Assembly: GCF_048820935.1 (NCBI RefSeq) | Contig: NZ_JBMERD010000007.1 | Span: forward strand, 110,861-174,860 | Origin: Algicoccus sp048820935 | GTDB lineage: Bacteria > Pseudomonadota > Gammaproteobacteria > Burkholderiales > Burkholderiaceae_B | Direction of reading: 5' to 3' | DNA length: 64,000 bases | Part shown: in pieces, positions 8,086 to 17,510 of the stretch | How the letters are laid out: every line of letters starts with the position of its first letter | Position numbering within the stretch: position 1 is the stretch's first letter | Notes under the pieces: model-generated | Database searches by the model: none | Seen by the model: the letters and a program-made list of their open reading frames with translations, nothing else | Told to the model about the DNA's origin: nothing | Made by a program: the position numbers and the translations under genes

Positions 8086-9461
8086 GCCGAAGCCTCCAAC
8101 CATTTCATCGCCTCATCTTGGGTGATTGGTTCTGCCAGTCCGGCTTTACGCAAACTCTCTTGCCAAAGTGATTGCCGATCTGGGCCTGTCACCCGTTGCA
8201 CAAGCACTGTCTGCAATACATCAACCCGACTGATCAATTCAATTGCATACCCCATAGTCCCACGATCTGGCGTTTGACCACCATCCAAAATCAACAATAA
8301 ACGGGCAGGTGCCTGCTCATCTAACCAGATTAGAGCCTGCGCTCGTGATTCACGATCATTCACCAAACCAGGTCCTGAATACGCTTGCGCCCAGTCTGGT
8401 AATGCAACTAAATCCAGCCCGATCACAGCGGATGAAGCGCCCTGCGCACCACTGATTTGCGGTTGAGAAGAATGAGGTGAAAGAGACGAATGAGATTGCT
8501 CCCAGGCATCACGTGCTCCAGGTGGTCCATCATGGATGTCTAAAGCGTGTTCACGGCGCCATTTCGCAAGTACTGTCTTTGCGTAAGGTGTTTGTACGTC
8601 TGGCAACGCCCGACGCTGTAAAACACGCACCATGCTCCAGCAAAGCACAACTGAAATAACCCGCGGCACCACACCGATCATGACCACAGAACCAACTAAC
8701 CAGTTGGCCCACTGTCGCCTGATTTCAGGCAACTCGACGGGCACATGTCCGCTGGCAGCAATCGTGTTCGAATCGGGCATCGACAACCCCATCCAAGCGG
8801 ACAATTTCCCCAGTTGCAGTGCGATACTGACAAAAGTCTCAGTTGATAACCAAGTGGTTTCCCAGATAAATGTGTAATGTCGCAAGCTAAAGGCAAAAAC
8901 CCAACTCAGTAGCACACTCATTAGAAAAACCAGCCAAACAAGATTGGACACCCAGCCCAAACGCCAACGTAAAGCACCACTTTCACGGTTTGTTTGTAAC
9001 CACGCCTGCCAAGCATCAAGCGCTTCAAATCGACGCAACCATCGCATCGAAAGGGTTTGCCAAAGATGCCCCCACCACGGATTGGTTTGCATTCGCAAAG
9101 AAACCAACCAGAGCAACCACATCAGGGTTGGCACCAGTAACAGCCCAGCCAGACTCCAAATGACATTCACAGGCTCACCGGATGTCCCCAATGCGGCCAA
9201 TCCCGCACTGACACCCCCAGCCGCTGCCACAAGTAGAAGCAACCACAAACTCCATCTTAAAATCAGTCGAACATCTTCAGACTGTTTTTTAAAATGCAGG
9301 TTTTTAGCTAAAATCTCAGCGCGCGCCCATAAAATCTGCGACGGCAAGGCGTCAGCAGACCCAGACTCAAGTGTCCGACTGTCTAAAAAACCGTCACGCT
9401 GCTCAATCCGCGCAACAAATTGATAACACCAGTTCTTATCCAAGATGCGGCATCCACGCAA
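8082..9461 (-). CDS. DUF2868-type multi-span membrane protein
   Basis: First gene of a coupled pair with the downstream GTPase. Four strong membrane segments are visible (about 70-92, 100-122, 172-195 and 255-276). The C-terminal third is soluble and reads like a nucleotide-binding or GTPase-regulating domain: AVIGLDLVALPDW, then ALIWLDEQAPARLLLILDGGQTPDRGT. The start is uncertain: the longest reading begins at TTG 9461, without a clear ribosome site; another TTG at 9443 (LDKNW) has a weak GGAT upstream. The function is unknown; membrane recruitment of the GTPase is an inference from the fused translation signals. Confidence 0.8.
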   Translation of the reverse strand: MRGCRILDKNWCYQFVARIEQRDGFLDSRTLESGSADALPSQILWARAEILAKNLHFKKQSEDVRLILRWSLWLLLLVAAAGGVSAGLAALGTSGEPVNVIWSLAGLLLVPTLMWLLWLVSLRMQTNPWWGHLWQTLSMRWLRRFEALDAWQAWLQTNRESGALRWRLGWVSNLVWLVFLMSVLLSWVFAFSLRHYTFIWETTWLSTETFVSIALQLGKLSAWMGLSMPDSNTIAASGHVPVELPEIRRQWANWLVGSVVMIGVVPRVISVVLCWSMVRVLQRRALPDVQTPYAKTVLAKWRREHALDIHDGPPGARDAWEQSHSSLSPHSSQPQISGAQGASSAVIGLDLVALPDWAQAYSGPGLVNDRESRAQALIWLDEQAPARLLLILDGGQTPDRGTMGYAIELISRVDVLQTVLVQRVTGPDRQSLWQESLRKAGLAEPITQDEAMKWLEASA

Positions 9462-9545
9462 AACTCTGACGAAAGATTAGCATTTTGCAATGCGATTACG
9501 ACACAGCCGTGGAAAAATCAGCCCAATGCACTTAGAATCTGACTT

Positions 9546-9884
9546 ATGAAACCTTTGCTTATTCACACACTGATCCTCAGTGGCGTCTTGGTCGGCTGCT
9601 CATCGCCCGTCTATCACGACACCGATCCTAATCGCCACATCATCACGCTCGATGGGAAACCAATCAGTGTTGTCTCCACGGGAACCGATCAATGGCGCGC
9701 CTGGGGTGGTGGCAGTGCACGCCACAACGAAAGCGATCCGTCACAACTGAATCGACAACTCAAAGCCATCGAACTCGTCTCTGGCTGCCGCGTCATTCAA
9801 AGCACTCAAAATCCAGACGACGCACGCCAACTGGATGCCAGCGTCGATTGTCAGGACTCAGTCGGCACAATTAAGGCTGATTAA
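9546..9884 (+). CDS. Small putative lipoprotein
   Basis: A 112-residue protein with a lipoprotein signal peptide: MKPLLIHTLILSGVLVGC, lipobox LVGC with Cys18, then SSPVYHD. The mature part is small and polar, with two further cysteines (SGCRVIQ and VDCQD) that could form a disulfide. I do not recognise the family. It sits alone between a divergent and a convergent gene. Confidence 0.7.
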   Translation: MKPLLIHTLILSGVLVGCSSPVYHDTDPNRHIITLDGKPISVVSTGTDQWRAWGGGSARHNESDPSQLNRQLKAIELVSGCRVIQSTQNPDDARQLDASVDCQDSVGTIKAD

Positions 9885-9948
9885 ACGCACCGTCCTGAGC
9901 CCGGTGAACACCCCATTACTCAGGACAGTAAACGTATCGCCTATGCAA

Positions 9949-10920
9949 TTAGAGTGTCTGCACGCGCTGTTTAGCGGCGGCATACTCCTGCTTCAAGCGC
10001 TCAACGTACTCAGCAACCGTGGGAATGTCATCAATCTGACCCACGCCTTGACCTGCGCCCCAAACATCACGCCAAGCCTTGGCTTTTGAGGAGTCCTCCG
10101 AAATCTTCATGCTGCCTTTTTCACGGATGGGTAGGTTATCTGGATCCAATCCGGCTTTTTCAATACTTTCACGAATGTAGTTACCGTGCACACCCGTAAA
10201 GAAGTTGGTGTAGATAATGTCTGAGGCACCCGCATTCACAATCGCACGTTTATAAGCCTCATCCGCATTGGCTTCCTGGCAAGCAATGAATCGTGTGCCG
10301 ATATAAGCCAGATCCGCGCCCATCACCTGAGCAGCCAACACATGGTCACCCGAAGTCATGGAACCAGACAGTATCACTGGGCCATCAAAGTTCCGGCGCA
10401 ATTCACCAATCAGTGCAAATGGGGACTGTGTTCCCGCATGTCCACCCGCACCAGCTGCCACAACAATCAGACCATCCACACCCGCTTCAAGGGCTTTGGC
10501 AGCGTGACGCATATTAATGACGTCATGTAGAACAATTCCACCGTAGGAATGAACCTCATCGATAATTTCTTTTACAGGTGCACGCAATGATGTAATAAAG
10601 ATGGGCACACGATGTTTCACACAGGTGGCCACGTCTTGCTCTAAACGGGCATTGGTATTGTGTACGATCTGGTTAACCGCCAAGGGACCGACAATTGCCT
10701 CAGGATTTTGTGCTTTGTACGACTCTAATGTCTCGTTCATCATGCTCAACCAATCATCCAGCAACTCCGCCGGTCGAGCGTTTAACGCTGGGAACGAGCC
10801 CACAATCCCCGCTTTACACTGTGCTAAAACCAGCTCTGGGTAACTGACAGTGAACATGGGCGCGGAAATCACGGGAACCGACAAATTCTGTAAGACTGCA
10901 GGCAATTTCTTATTGTGCAT
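9949..10920 (-). CDS. Nitronate monooxygenase family flavoprotein
   Basis: An FMN-dependent TIM-barrel oxidoreductase of the NMO / 2-nitropropane dioxygenase family (323 residues). Family features: N-terminal VPVISAPMF, GSFPALNARP, the flavin-binding AAGAGGHAGTQSPFAL, LSGSMTSGDHVLAAQVMGADLAYIGTRF, and the late KAWRDVWGAGQGVGQIDDIP. Substrates in the family include nitronates such as propionate-3-nitronate; the actual substrate here is not known. GAGA lies eight bases before the ATG. It is apparently a single-gene transcript. Confidence 0.88.
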   Translation of the reverse strand: MHNKKLPAVLQNLSVPVISAPMFTVSYPELVLAQCKAGIVGSFPALNARPAELLDDWLSMMNETLESYKAQNPEAIVGPLAVNQIVHNTNARLEQDVATCVKHRVPIFITSLRAPVKEIIDEVHSYGGIVLHDVINMRHAAKALEAGVDGLIVVAAGAGGHAGTQSPFALIGELRRNFDGPVILSGSMTSGDHVLAAQVMGADLAYIGTRFIACQEANADEAYKRAIVNAGASDIIYTNFFTGVHGNYIRESIEKAGLDPDNLPIREKGSMKISEDSSKAKAWRDVWGAGQGVGQIDDIPTVAEYVERLKQEYAAAKQRVQTL

Positions 10921-11096
10921 GGGGTTTTTCTCTCAAATAGGGGACAGTGAAACTAAACAAATCCATGTGACGTCATGCGATCTGACTAAGAATACCAGTT
11001 TGGCGCCCAATGCTGACTAGGTTGAATTCAGACCAAGAAACTTGCCAGCACACGGCCTTGTCCGTCAGAATAGACATTTATTCTTTTGAGGCGACT

Positions 11097-11405
11097 ATGT
11101 ACTCAGAAAATCAAATTTACGTCTCACCAAGTTTTATTGAATTGCATAAGCATCCCATCACAGGCAAGCTACAGGCCACACGACCTTGGTTACAGGCACG
11201 TTACGAACTTTGTGAAGATTTTGCGCAGTTACTAGCGCAACAGACGCAACAAAAAATGTTTGAGTTGCAAATCACCCAAGCCGATGCGCTCGAACGTGTC
11301 GATCGGGGTCTTTACGTCAAACCCAGCCCACTCGACTTAGCCGAAAATGAAATTGAATGGATTCGTCTGCGAATTCAAGAGTTGCTGCAGCATGCGTCGT
11401 TTTAA
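11097..11405 (+). CDS. Small conserved helical protein (database name: ATPase with chaperone activity)
   Basis: A 102-residue soluble protein beginning MYSENQIYVSPSFIELH. It resembles, from memory, a short Burkholderiales family often labelled ATPase with chaperone activity; no P-loop is visible, so that name is not supported by the sequence. Conserved-looking parts are FCEDFAQLL-type (here LCEDFAQLLAQQTQQ), QADALERVDRGL and AENEIEWIRLRIQELL. The ATG at 11097 is chosen because GAGG lies five bases upstream; an earlier ATG at 11010 has no ribosome site. Confidence 0.65.
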   Translation: MYSENQIYVSPSFIELHKHPITGKLQATRPWLQARYELCEDFAQLLAQQTQQKMFELQITQADALERVDRGLYVKPSPLDLAENEIEWIRLRIQELLQHASF

Positions 11406-11415
11406 AAGCCTGCCA

Positions 11416-12393
11416 TCACGACTTCGAATGTTTCACATGAAACATTTCCCAAGCGGCAGGATTCACCACATTGGCTTGGTTTTCACCATTGATGAGTGAC
11501 AGCAACGAATTCACCGCTTCCCGACTCAGTCGCTCCAGCGTCGTTGCTGTAATCCCAGCTTGGTGAGCTGTCAGCAAAGTATTTGGACATGACAGAATGG
11601 CTTCCTGTCCCGTCAGGATCGCAGGTTCATGCACATCCAAAACCGCCGCACCAACCTGTCCACTCTGCAACGCAGGCACCAAGGCTGTGTGATCAATCAC
11701 AGCCCCACGCGCAACGTTAATCAGTGTCACACCCGGTTTCATGGCAGCAATCGCCTGTGCATTGATCAGATGGTAAGTCTGATCATTTAATGGACAAGCC
11801 AAGACGATTGTGTCACTGCGTTTAAGCAACTCTTCAAAGCTAACCGCCTCAACACCTTCAGGAAGCGTCTCAGGACGGCGTGTATGCCCCAACACCGTCA
11901 CACCCATTGCCATCAGAATACCGGCTAGTCTTTGACCAATTGCGCCCACACCAATAATGCCGCACACACTACCGGCAATCTCATTGTTTTTGGTGGAGAG
12001 TGATTTGGCCACATCCCAGCTTTGCGCTCGCAACGCTTGGTCATACGCAACAATCGGGCGGTTCACCTGAAAAATCGCAGCTAACGCATACTCGGTCACA
12101 GCTGCCGTGTTGGCGCCTGGCAGGTTCGCCACAACAATGCCCAGCTCTGTCGCCCGATCAACTGGGATCATATCCACGCCCACACCGTGTCGCACCACAT
12201 ACTTCATGCGTGGCGCATCCTCAAACACATCCTCGGGCAAATGTGTACGCACAATCATGGCATCACAGTCTGCTGCAGCCTTGCGCAAAGTTTGCGGCGA
12301 AACATCGTCCGCCAGTACAACCTCAACGTGTTTAGCCAGATTGGCCTGATGTTCAGGATGAATTGGATTGGTCAACAAGACACGTGCACGCAT
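11416..12393 (-). CDS. D-isomer-specific 2-hydroxyacid dehydrogenase
   Basis: An NAD-dependent 2-hydroxyacid dehydrogenase (325 residues) related to phosphoglycerate dehydrogenase and hydroxypyruvate reductase. The Rossmann motif is GIIGVGAIGQRLA; the catalytic Arg lies in NVARGAVID, the Glu in DVHEPA, and the His in LTAHQAGIT. The substrate-loop RHGVGVDMIPVD is clear. The substrate cannot be told from sequence. The last residues (EMFHVKHSKS) are encoded by a parS-like palindrome at 11429-11444, so the C-terminal tail may reflect that DNA site. It is followed by an N-formylglutamate deformylase gene on the same strand. Confidence 0.87.
   Translation of the reverse strand: MRARVLLTNPIHPEHQANLAKHVEVVLADDVSPQTLRKAAADCDAMIVRTHLPEDVFEDAPRMKYVVRHGVGVDMIPVDRATELGIVVANLPGANTAAVTEYALAAIFQVNRPIVAYDQALRAQSWDVAKSLSTKNNEIAGSVCGIIGVGAIGQRLAGILMAMGVTVLGHTRRPETLPEGVEAVSFEELLKRSDTIVLACPLNDQTYHLINAQAIAAMKPGVTLINVARGAVIDHTALVPALQSGQVGAAVLDVHEPAILTGQEAILSCPNTLLTAHQAGITATTLERLSREAVNSLLSLINGENQANVVNPAAWEMFHVKHSKS
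11429..11444. promoter_or_regulatory. parS: parS-like site, one mismatch
   Basis: TGTTTCACATGAAACA differs by one base (A for G) from the parS palindrome TGTTTCACGTGAAACA found near parAB in this window. It lies inside the end of the dehydrogenase gene, about 47 kb left of the main cluster. ParB is known to bind several scattered sites near origins; binding at this variant is an inference. Confidence 0.65.
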
Positions 12394-12404
12394 GGATAAA
12401 CCCC

Positions 12405-13199
12405 TTACAAAGTTTCTAAAGCACCATAGGCTGCTTGAACCATCTGACGCACAGTGGGTGCCACCTGTTGCGCCAGATCGTCTCGGTACTCAAACGGATG
12501 GCTTTCATTCATATACAGGCTCTGACACATTTCAAGCTGAATAGTGTGAATCCCTTGCGCTGGATTGCCATACTGACGGGTGATGTAGCCGCCTTTAAAA
12601 CGGCCATTCGAAACCCACTCAAACGGACAGCCAACCAATGAAGCTTCAACCGCATTCAGTAAGGCTTGATCACACGATGCACCACCGGATGTGCCAATGT
12701 TCAGATCCGGCAACTTACCTGGAAATAGTCTAGGTAAAACACTCGCAATCGAGTGTGCGTCCCACAACAGAACCTGACCATGTTCTGAACGCAACTGTTC
12801 AAGTGTTTCTTGCAGTTTCTGGTGATAAGGCTGCCAGTATTGCGTCACACGTTGCGCTTTTTCTTCATCACTGACGCTGTCGCCTGCCTGATAAATAGCA
12901 TCCCCTCGAAATGTGTGCTCTGGGCACAAACCTGTTTTAGTTTGTCCAGGATATAGGTGCTCATCGGTTGGGGATCGGTTTAAATCCACCACATAACGGG
13001 AGTAAGTGGCTTGCAACACACTCGCACCCATTTCATTGGCGAACGTATAGAGACGATCCATATGCCAATCGGTATCTGGAATTTGCAAACCCGCCTGGGT
13101 CATTCTGGCCTGCAAAGCCTCAGGAATCTCCTGACCCATGTGCGGGATCGAAATCAATAAAGGAATTCGGCCTTGCGTAAACTGATAGGGTGTGGACAT
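12405..13199 (-). CDS. hutG: N-formylglutamate deformylase family protein
   Basis: Predicted zinc hydrolase that splits N-formylglutamate to glutamate and formate, the last step of one histidine-degradation route. The 264-residue product has LISIPHMGQEIP, the DTDWHMDRLY segment, DLNRSPTDEHLYPGQ, LLWDAHSI and HTIQLEMCQSLYM, all typical of the family. No other hut genes are present and its neighbour is a hydroxyacid dehydrogenase, so a role in histidine use is not shown by context. AGAGAG lies upstream of the ATG. Confidence 0.87.
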   Translation of the reverse strand: MSTPYQFTQGRIPLLISIPHMGQEIPEALQARMTQAGLQIPDTDWHMDRLYTFANEMGASVLQATYSRYVVDLNRSPTDEHLYPGQTKTGLCPEHTFRGDAIYQAGDSVSDEEKAQRVTQYWQPYHQKLQETLEQLRSEHGQVLLWDAHSIASVLPRLFPGKLPDLNIGTSGGASCDQALLNAVEASLVGCPFEWVSNGRFKGGYITRQYGNPAQGIHTIQLEMCQSLYMNESHPFEYRDDLAQQVAPTVRQMVQAAYGALETL

Positions 13200-13227
13200 G
13201 AATTATTCTCTCTGACGTTGTAAATGT

Positions 13228-14085
13228 TCAATCACCTGTGGCAATCGGGGCATTCGCACGCGAACACCACTCACTCCAAGAACCAATATAAAGGGGCGCC
13301 GTGCCAAACCCGGCCACTTCAAGCGCCAATAAGTTGTGGCAAGCCGATACACCAGACCCACACTGCATAATCAAATCTTCAGCCCGTCGCCCACCAAACA
13401 ACTCGGTAAACTCTTTCGCTAGAACATCAGCCGGCTTATAGGTTCCATCGGCTTGTAAGTTGTGATGGTAGTAACGACAAATCGCGCCTGGGATGTGACC
13501 GCCAACAGGATCCACCGTTTCATTCTCACCACGGAAACGTGACTCAGAACGCGCATCCACGACGAGTTTTTGTGCCGATTCTATATTCGCCAGCACGTCA
13601 TCAAAGAGCACTTCTGTGACTTGAGAAGGGCGATCGCTAAAATTACCAGCATGTCCCAGTTCAGGCACCACTTGCGTCAACTCACCACCCGCTGCCTCCC
13701 AAGCCTGAACACCACCATCAAGCACGGCAACATCAGTGTGACCTAACCAACGTAACGTCCACCAGACACGTGATGCGTGGGACCCAAAGCTACGATCACA
13801 AATCACAATCTGAGTGTCATCATGCGCGCCCAAGTTTTGCATGAGCTCCACCACAGCCTCTCGGGTTGGTAAGGGGTGACGACCGTTTTGACCGGTCGCC
13901 ACGCCACTCATATCCGAATCCATGGAGATGAAATAGGCATTCGGTATATGCCCTTCCTGATAGGCACGTCGCCCGGCTTGCGCATCGTGAAGGTCGTGGC
14001 TGCTGTCCAGTAGTAAGACATCGCCGTTCTGATCAGCCAGCAGGGATTTCAGCTCTGAAACAGTTATCAGTTTGGTATAGGTCAT
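13228..14085 (-). CDS. sseA: Thiosulfate/3-mercaptopyruvate sulfurtransferase (two rhodanese domains)
   Basis: A tandem-rhodanese enzyme that moves sulfur from thiosulfate or 3-mercaptopyruvate to an acceptor. The first domain (about 1-130) is non-catalytic, with LLDSSHDL, GRRAYQEGHIPNA and WWTLRWLGHTDVAVLDGG. The second carries the active loop CGSGVSACHN, the Cys being the sulfur carrier. CGSGV is typical of 3-mercaptopyruvate sulfurtransferases and CRKGV of thiosulfate ones, so the former is preferred. The ATG at 14085 follows GAGA at about five bases; a longer in-frame start at 14142 looks like read-through of the leader. Confidence 0.87.
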   Translation of the reverse strand: MTYTKLITVSELKSLLADQNGDVLLLDSSHDLHDAQAGRRAYQEGHIPNAYFISMDSDMSGVATGQNGRHPLPTREAVVELMQNLGAHDDTQIVICDRSFGSHASRVWWTLRWLGHTDVAVLDGGVQAWEAAGGELTQVVPELGHAGNFSDRPSQVTEVLFDDVLANIESAQKLVVDARSESRFRGENETVDPVGGHIPGAICRYYHHNLQADGTYKPADVLAKEFTELFGGRRAEDLIMQCGSGVSACHNLLALEVAGFGTAPLYIGSWSEWCSRANAPIATGD

Positions 14086-14171
14086 AGTGATCTCAATATG
14101 TTTCGGTACAAAACAAAGCGTACTGCATGAAACCTCTTGCATGCAGTCATTTCCACAGATTCAGCACGACT

Positions 14172-17100
14172 TCAGGCTGAATGATTCTCATCGCATAAAA
14201 AGGCTTCCATCGCCTGAACATCCAACGGTCGACTGTAATGGTAGCCCTGGATCGCATCACACCCTTTCGCTCTGAGTATTTCTAGTTGATCCGCAGTTTC
14301 AACGCCTTCGGCAATCGTCTTCATGCCAAGCGTGTGCGCCATTTGAATAATGCCCAGCACGATGGCTTGGTCATCTGGATTAGACGCCAACTCATCAATA
14401 AATGACTGATCAATTTTGAGCTTATCGACAGCAAAACGTTTCAGATAGCTCATGGAGGAGTAACCCGTTCCAAAGTCATCAATGGCAACCGTAAATCCGG
14501 CTTTACGTAACTCATCAATCCGTTCACCAGCGCCCGTCGGATCACCCAATGCAACGGACTCAGTCAGCTCGATTTCAATCTGTGAGGTTTGAATCCCGCT
14601 TTCGTTCACGATTTCAATGATGTGAGACGATAAGTTGTCTTGAAGGAACTGTAAGGCTGACATGTTGACGGCCACCTTCAGTTTCGGTAGCCCCTGCGCT
14701 TGCCAAGCAGCCAGTTGATGCGCCACACTGCGCAAAACCCAGTTACTAATCTCAAGAATACGTCCACTTTGTTCTGCAATCGGAATAAATTCAGCTGGCG
14801 AGATGGCCCCCCACTGTGGATGCGTCCAGCGCAATAAAGCCTCCGCACCCACAAGTCGATTATCTTTCAACGACAATTGAGGTTGATAAACCAGATGGAA
14901 CTCTTCATCCATCTTGACTTGCTTAAGTGCGCTAGCGAGTTCGAGCGCACGCACCGAATCTGCTTGCATATCGGGTGAGAAAAAGCGCATATTATTGCGA
15001 CCTTCATTCTTAACCCGATACATGGCGGTTTCTGCATTCAACAACAATCCACTCGCCGTTTCTGCATCACCAGGGAATTGTGAAATACCGATCGAAGCAC
15101 TCACCACCACTCGCCGGCCCATCAGCGTTGTCGGCTCCTGAACAATATCTAACAGTCGATGCGCGAGTAACGCAGTGGCTTGCTGATCGCTACGCGTCAA
15201 CAGCACCACAAAACCATTACCAGACACCCGAGCCACTGTGGTTTGCGTTCCGGCCGCATGGCGTAAACGGTTGGAGATTTCAATCAACAGCAGGTTGCCA
15301 GCATCATGACCCAAAGAGTCATTCACATTTTTAAAGTTATCAATATCCAGCCACAACACAGTCAGGGGCCAATTTCCCTGAGATGTCCGTGACAACAACT
15401 GTGTCAGCATGCCTTCAAACACATCTCGGTTCACTAAGCCCGTCAATTGGTCATAGTTAGAAAGCTGGTGAATACGTGCCTGCGTCTGTCGCTCTAACGT
15501 GATGTCTTCTTTATGCGCAACATAGTGTGTGATTTCATTCTGCTGATTTCGGACAGGATAGATCGTTGATTGTTCGGTATAGATTTGTCCGTCTTTACGC
15601 CGATTCGTCAGCTCACCATGCCACGTCTGACCATGATTGAGCTTGCCCCACATCTCTTCGTAAACGGTTTTGGGCGTTTGACCTGATTTCAAAACCCGTG
15701 GGGTTCGACCCAGAATTTCTGAGGGTGTGTAACCACTCAATGCCACAAACGCATCATTGACATACTCAATGGCCAACTCTGTGTTCGTGATGATAACAGG
15801 GTAGGGACTCTGACCCAGTGCTTGTGACAAGGTGCCAATCAATACCTCTTGGCGACGTTGCTTGATTCCGCGCCACAGCGTCTCTGCAATTCGATCCAAT
15901 GCATCGGCATCCAGCACACCATAAGATTGAGCCTTATTCGCCACAACAATCGTCAGCCGTGTCTGGTTATCTTCATAAACAGACGACGTCAACAAGCGTT
16001 GAAACGTCACTTCATCAACAGGCAAACCCTGAAACTCGCCACTCGCAACATCATTACACAACACTCGAGATCGATTCTGCTCAGACCACGCCCATAATCG
16101 AGTCATCAAGGACTGATCCTCGAACTCGTTTAAACAAACGACTTGGGGCTCTTTTTCTGCATCGGCAATAGAATAAATCAGACAAACCTGCGGACTCTCC
16201 ATGAGTCTAGAAATGTCTTCCAAAGCCGTACGGGCATAATGCGTTTCATCCAGACCATGCGTTTTTTCTTCTAGATTTAGCAGCATCAAGTTGGTGCCAA
16301 CGTCATATTCCAGTTTTTTCTCGTGAAAGACCTTTTGTGTCACATCGCGAATCAGAACGAGAAAAGTATGTCCCGCACCTTCGACGACTTTTTTAGAGAC
16401 CGACAAATCATAAAATCTTTCTCTACGCTCATCAGCCAATATCACACGTGTATTAGCAATCGGATTTTGATCACTGATTCGGTCAATGGCCGCCATGAGT
16501 GCATCACAAGCAGGTCTAGGCAAAAAGTCGTAAATATAAGCACCCGGAAACCATTTCAATTGCGGATAAATCTGACCTACCAAACCCACATGGATTGCAA
16601 CTAAATGCCCTTGAGGTGTCACTTCAATTAAACGATCCGGCAGCGTCTCAAGCGTAGCTTCCAGATTGGCTCGAGCTACCTTCAGGGCATCATAAGGATA
16701 CTGAATCAATTGCACAAAAACTGCGCGGTACAGATAATAAAACCCGATGATCTTACAAATATGACCGAACAAGTTATAGAGATCTGTGACATCCCCATAG
16801 ATCGTAAAAAATACCTCACCAACCGCAAAAACAAACGCTGCACTGATGAGGTTGTCTCTGATTTTCTGTGACCACATTGAGCCGCGCAAATAAAAACTCA
16901 GTGCAGCAACAACGAACAACACCACCAAAACCACATCAAACCAGATCTTAAAAGGGGTTAGGCCGGTGTCTGGTAAATAGGTGCGAGGCAACCATTCCAA
17001 ATAACGAAAGGTCACTAACGCAGTAACAAACACGATCAAACCCACCGTCCAAATGGTGATGCGAGAAATTATGCGTAAGTCGTGTTTTTCTAGGTTGTCT

Positions 17101-17510
17101 TGCCAGCTCATCGGCAACCAAGCCATCAGCAATAAGCCAACGGCTAGCAATAATCGAGCTTGCAACCAAAAAACAATCGCTTTTTCTGTATTGCTCGAGG
17201 TGAACATGCGCGGCATGCCCGGGTACGAGAACATGTGCAGGAAATCAAGAACAGCGACACCTAAGGCGACAACGCCCAAGATCTTCAAGCGGGCATCTTT
17301 TAAGGTTGTTCGAAGACTCCAGATAATGCCAAAGACAGCAGCTCCCATTGAGATCGACAAAATCTCAAGTCCTGCATGAATAGGCAAGTAATGCTGACCC
17401 AGTGTAGTTTGGAACATCTGCTCTGAAAAAACAGCAATTCCTAAAAGAGCCAGCAACAGAACCGCTATCCAAAATGCCGCAGATCGGCTAATGGTACGTA
17501 GTCGTAACAA
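14172..17510 (-). CDS. MASE3-PAS-GGDEF-EAL cyclic-di-GMP phosphodiesterase
   Basis: A large 1112-residue signalling protein. Order: N-terminal MASE3-like membrane sensor of about eight helices (HYLPIHAGLEILSI and LDFLHMFSYPGMP are typical), a PAS-like segment at about 285-390, a GAF-like stretch, a PAS/PAC at about 565-690, a GGDEF domain near 690-850 and an EAL domain to the end. The GGDEF loop is degenerate (SGNGF near residue 763), so it should not make c-di-GMP. The EAL domain keeps its key motifs (EALLRW, VNMSALQF, ELTES, IDDFGTGYSS, KIDQSFI, IAEGVET), so c-di-GMP hydrolysis is predicted. Signal unknown. Confidence 0.9.
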   Translation of the reverse strand: MLRLRTISRSAAFWIAVLLLALLGIAVFSEQMFQTTLGQHYLPIHAGLEILSISMGAAVFGIIWSLRTTLKDARLKILGVVALGVAVLDFLHMFSYPGMPRMFTSSNTEKAIVFWLQARLLLAVGLLLMAWLPMSWQDNLEKHDLRIISRITIWTVGLIVFVTALVTFRYLEWLPRTYLPDTGLTPFKIWFDVVLVVLFVVAALSFYLRGSMWSQKIRDNLISAAFVFAVGEVFFTIYGDVTDLYNLFGHICKIIGFYYLYRAVFVQLIQYPYDALKVARANLEATLETLPDRLIEVTPQGHLVAIHVGLVGQIYPQLKWFPGAYIYDFLPRPACDALMAAIDRISDQNPIANTRVILADERRERFYDLSVSKKVVEGAGHTFLVLIRDVTQKVFHEKKLEYDVGTNLMLLNLEEKTHGLDETHYARTALEDISRLMESPQVCLIYSIADAEKEPQVVCLNEFEDQSLMTRLWAWSEQNRSRVLCNDVASGEFQGLPVDEVTFQRLLTSSVYEDNQTRLTIVVANKAQSYGVLDADALDRIAETLWRGIKQRRQEVLIGTLSQALGQSPYPVIITNTELAIEYVNDAFVALSGYTPSEILGRTPRVLKSGQTPKTVYEEMWGKLNHGQTWHGELTNRRKDGQIYTEQSTIYPVRNQQNEITHYVAHKEDITLERQTQARIHQLSNYDQLTGLVNRDVFEGMLTQLLSRTSQGNWPLTVLWLDIDNFKNVNDSLGHDAGNLLLIEISNRLRHAAGTQTTVARVSGNGFVVLLTRSDQQATALLAHRLLDIVQEPTTLMGRRVVVSASIGISQFPGDAETASGLLLNAETAMYRVKNEGRNNMRFFSPDMQADSVRALELASALKQVKMDEEFHLVYQPQLSLKDNRLVGAEALLRWTHPQWGAISPAEFIPIAEQSGRILEISNWVLRSVAHQLAAWQAQGLPKLKVAVNMSALQFLQDNLSSHIIEIVNESGIQTSQIEIELTESVALGDPTGAGERIDELRKAGFTVAIDDFGTGYSSMSYLKRFAVDKLKIDQSFIDELASNPDDQAIVLGIIQMAHTLGMKTIAEGVETADQLEILRAKGCDAIQGYHYSRPLDVQAMEAFLCDENHSA

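Noticed and set aside
9892..9926. GTCCTGAG/CTCAGGAC hairpin after the lipoprotein gene
   Set aside because: No T tract; long loop; cannot be called an intrinsic terminator.
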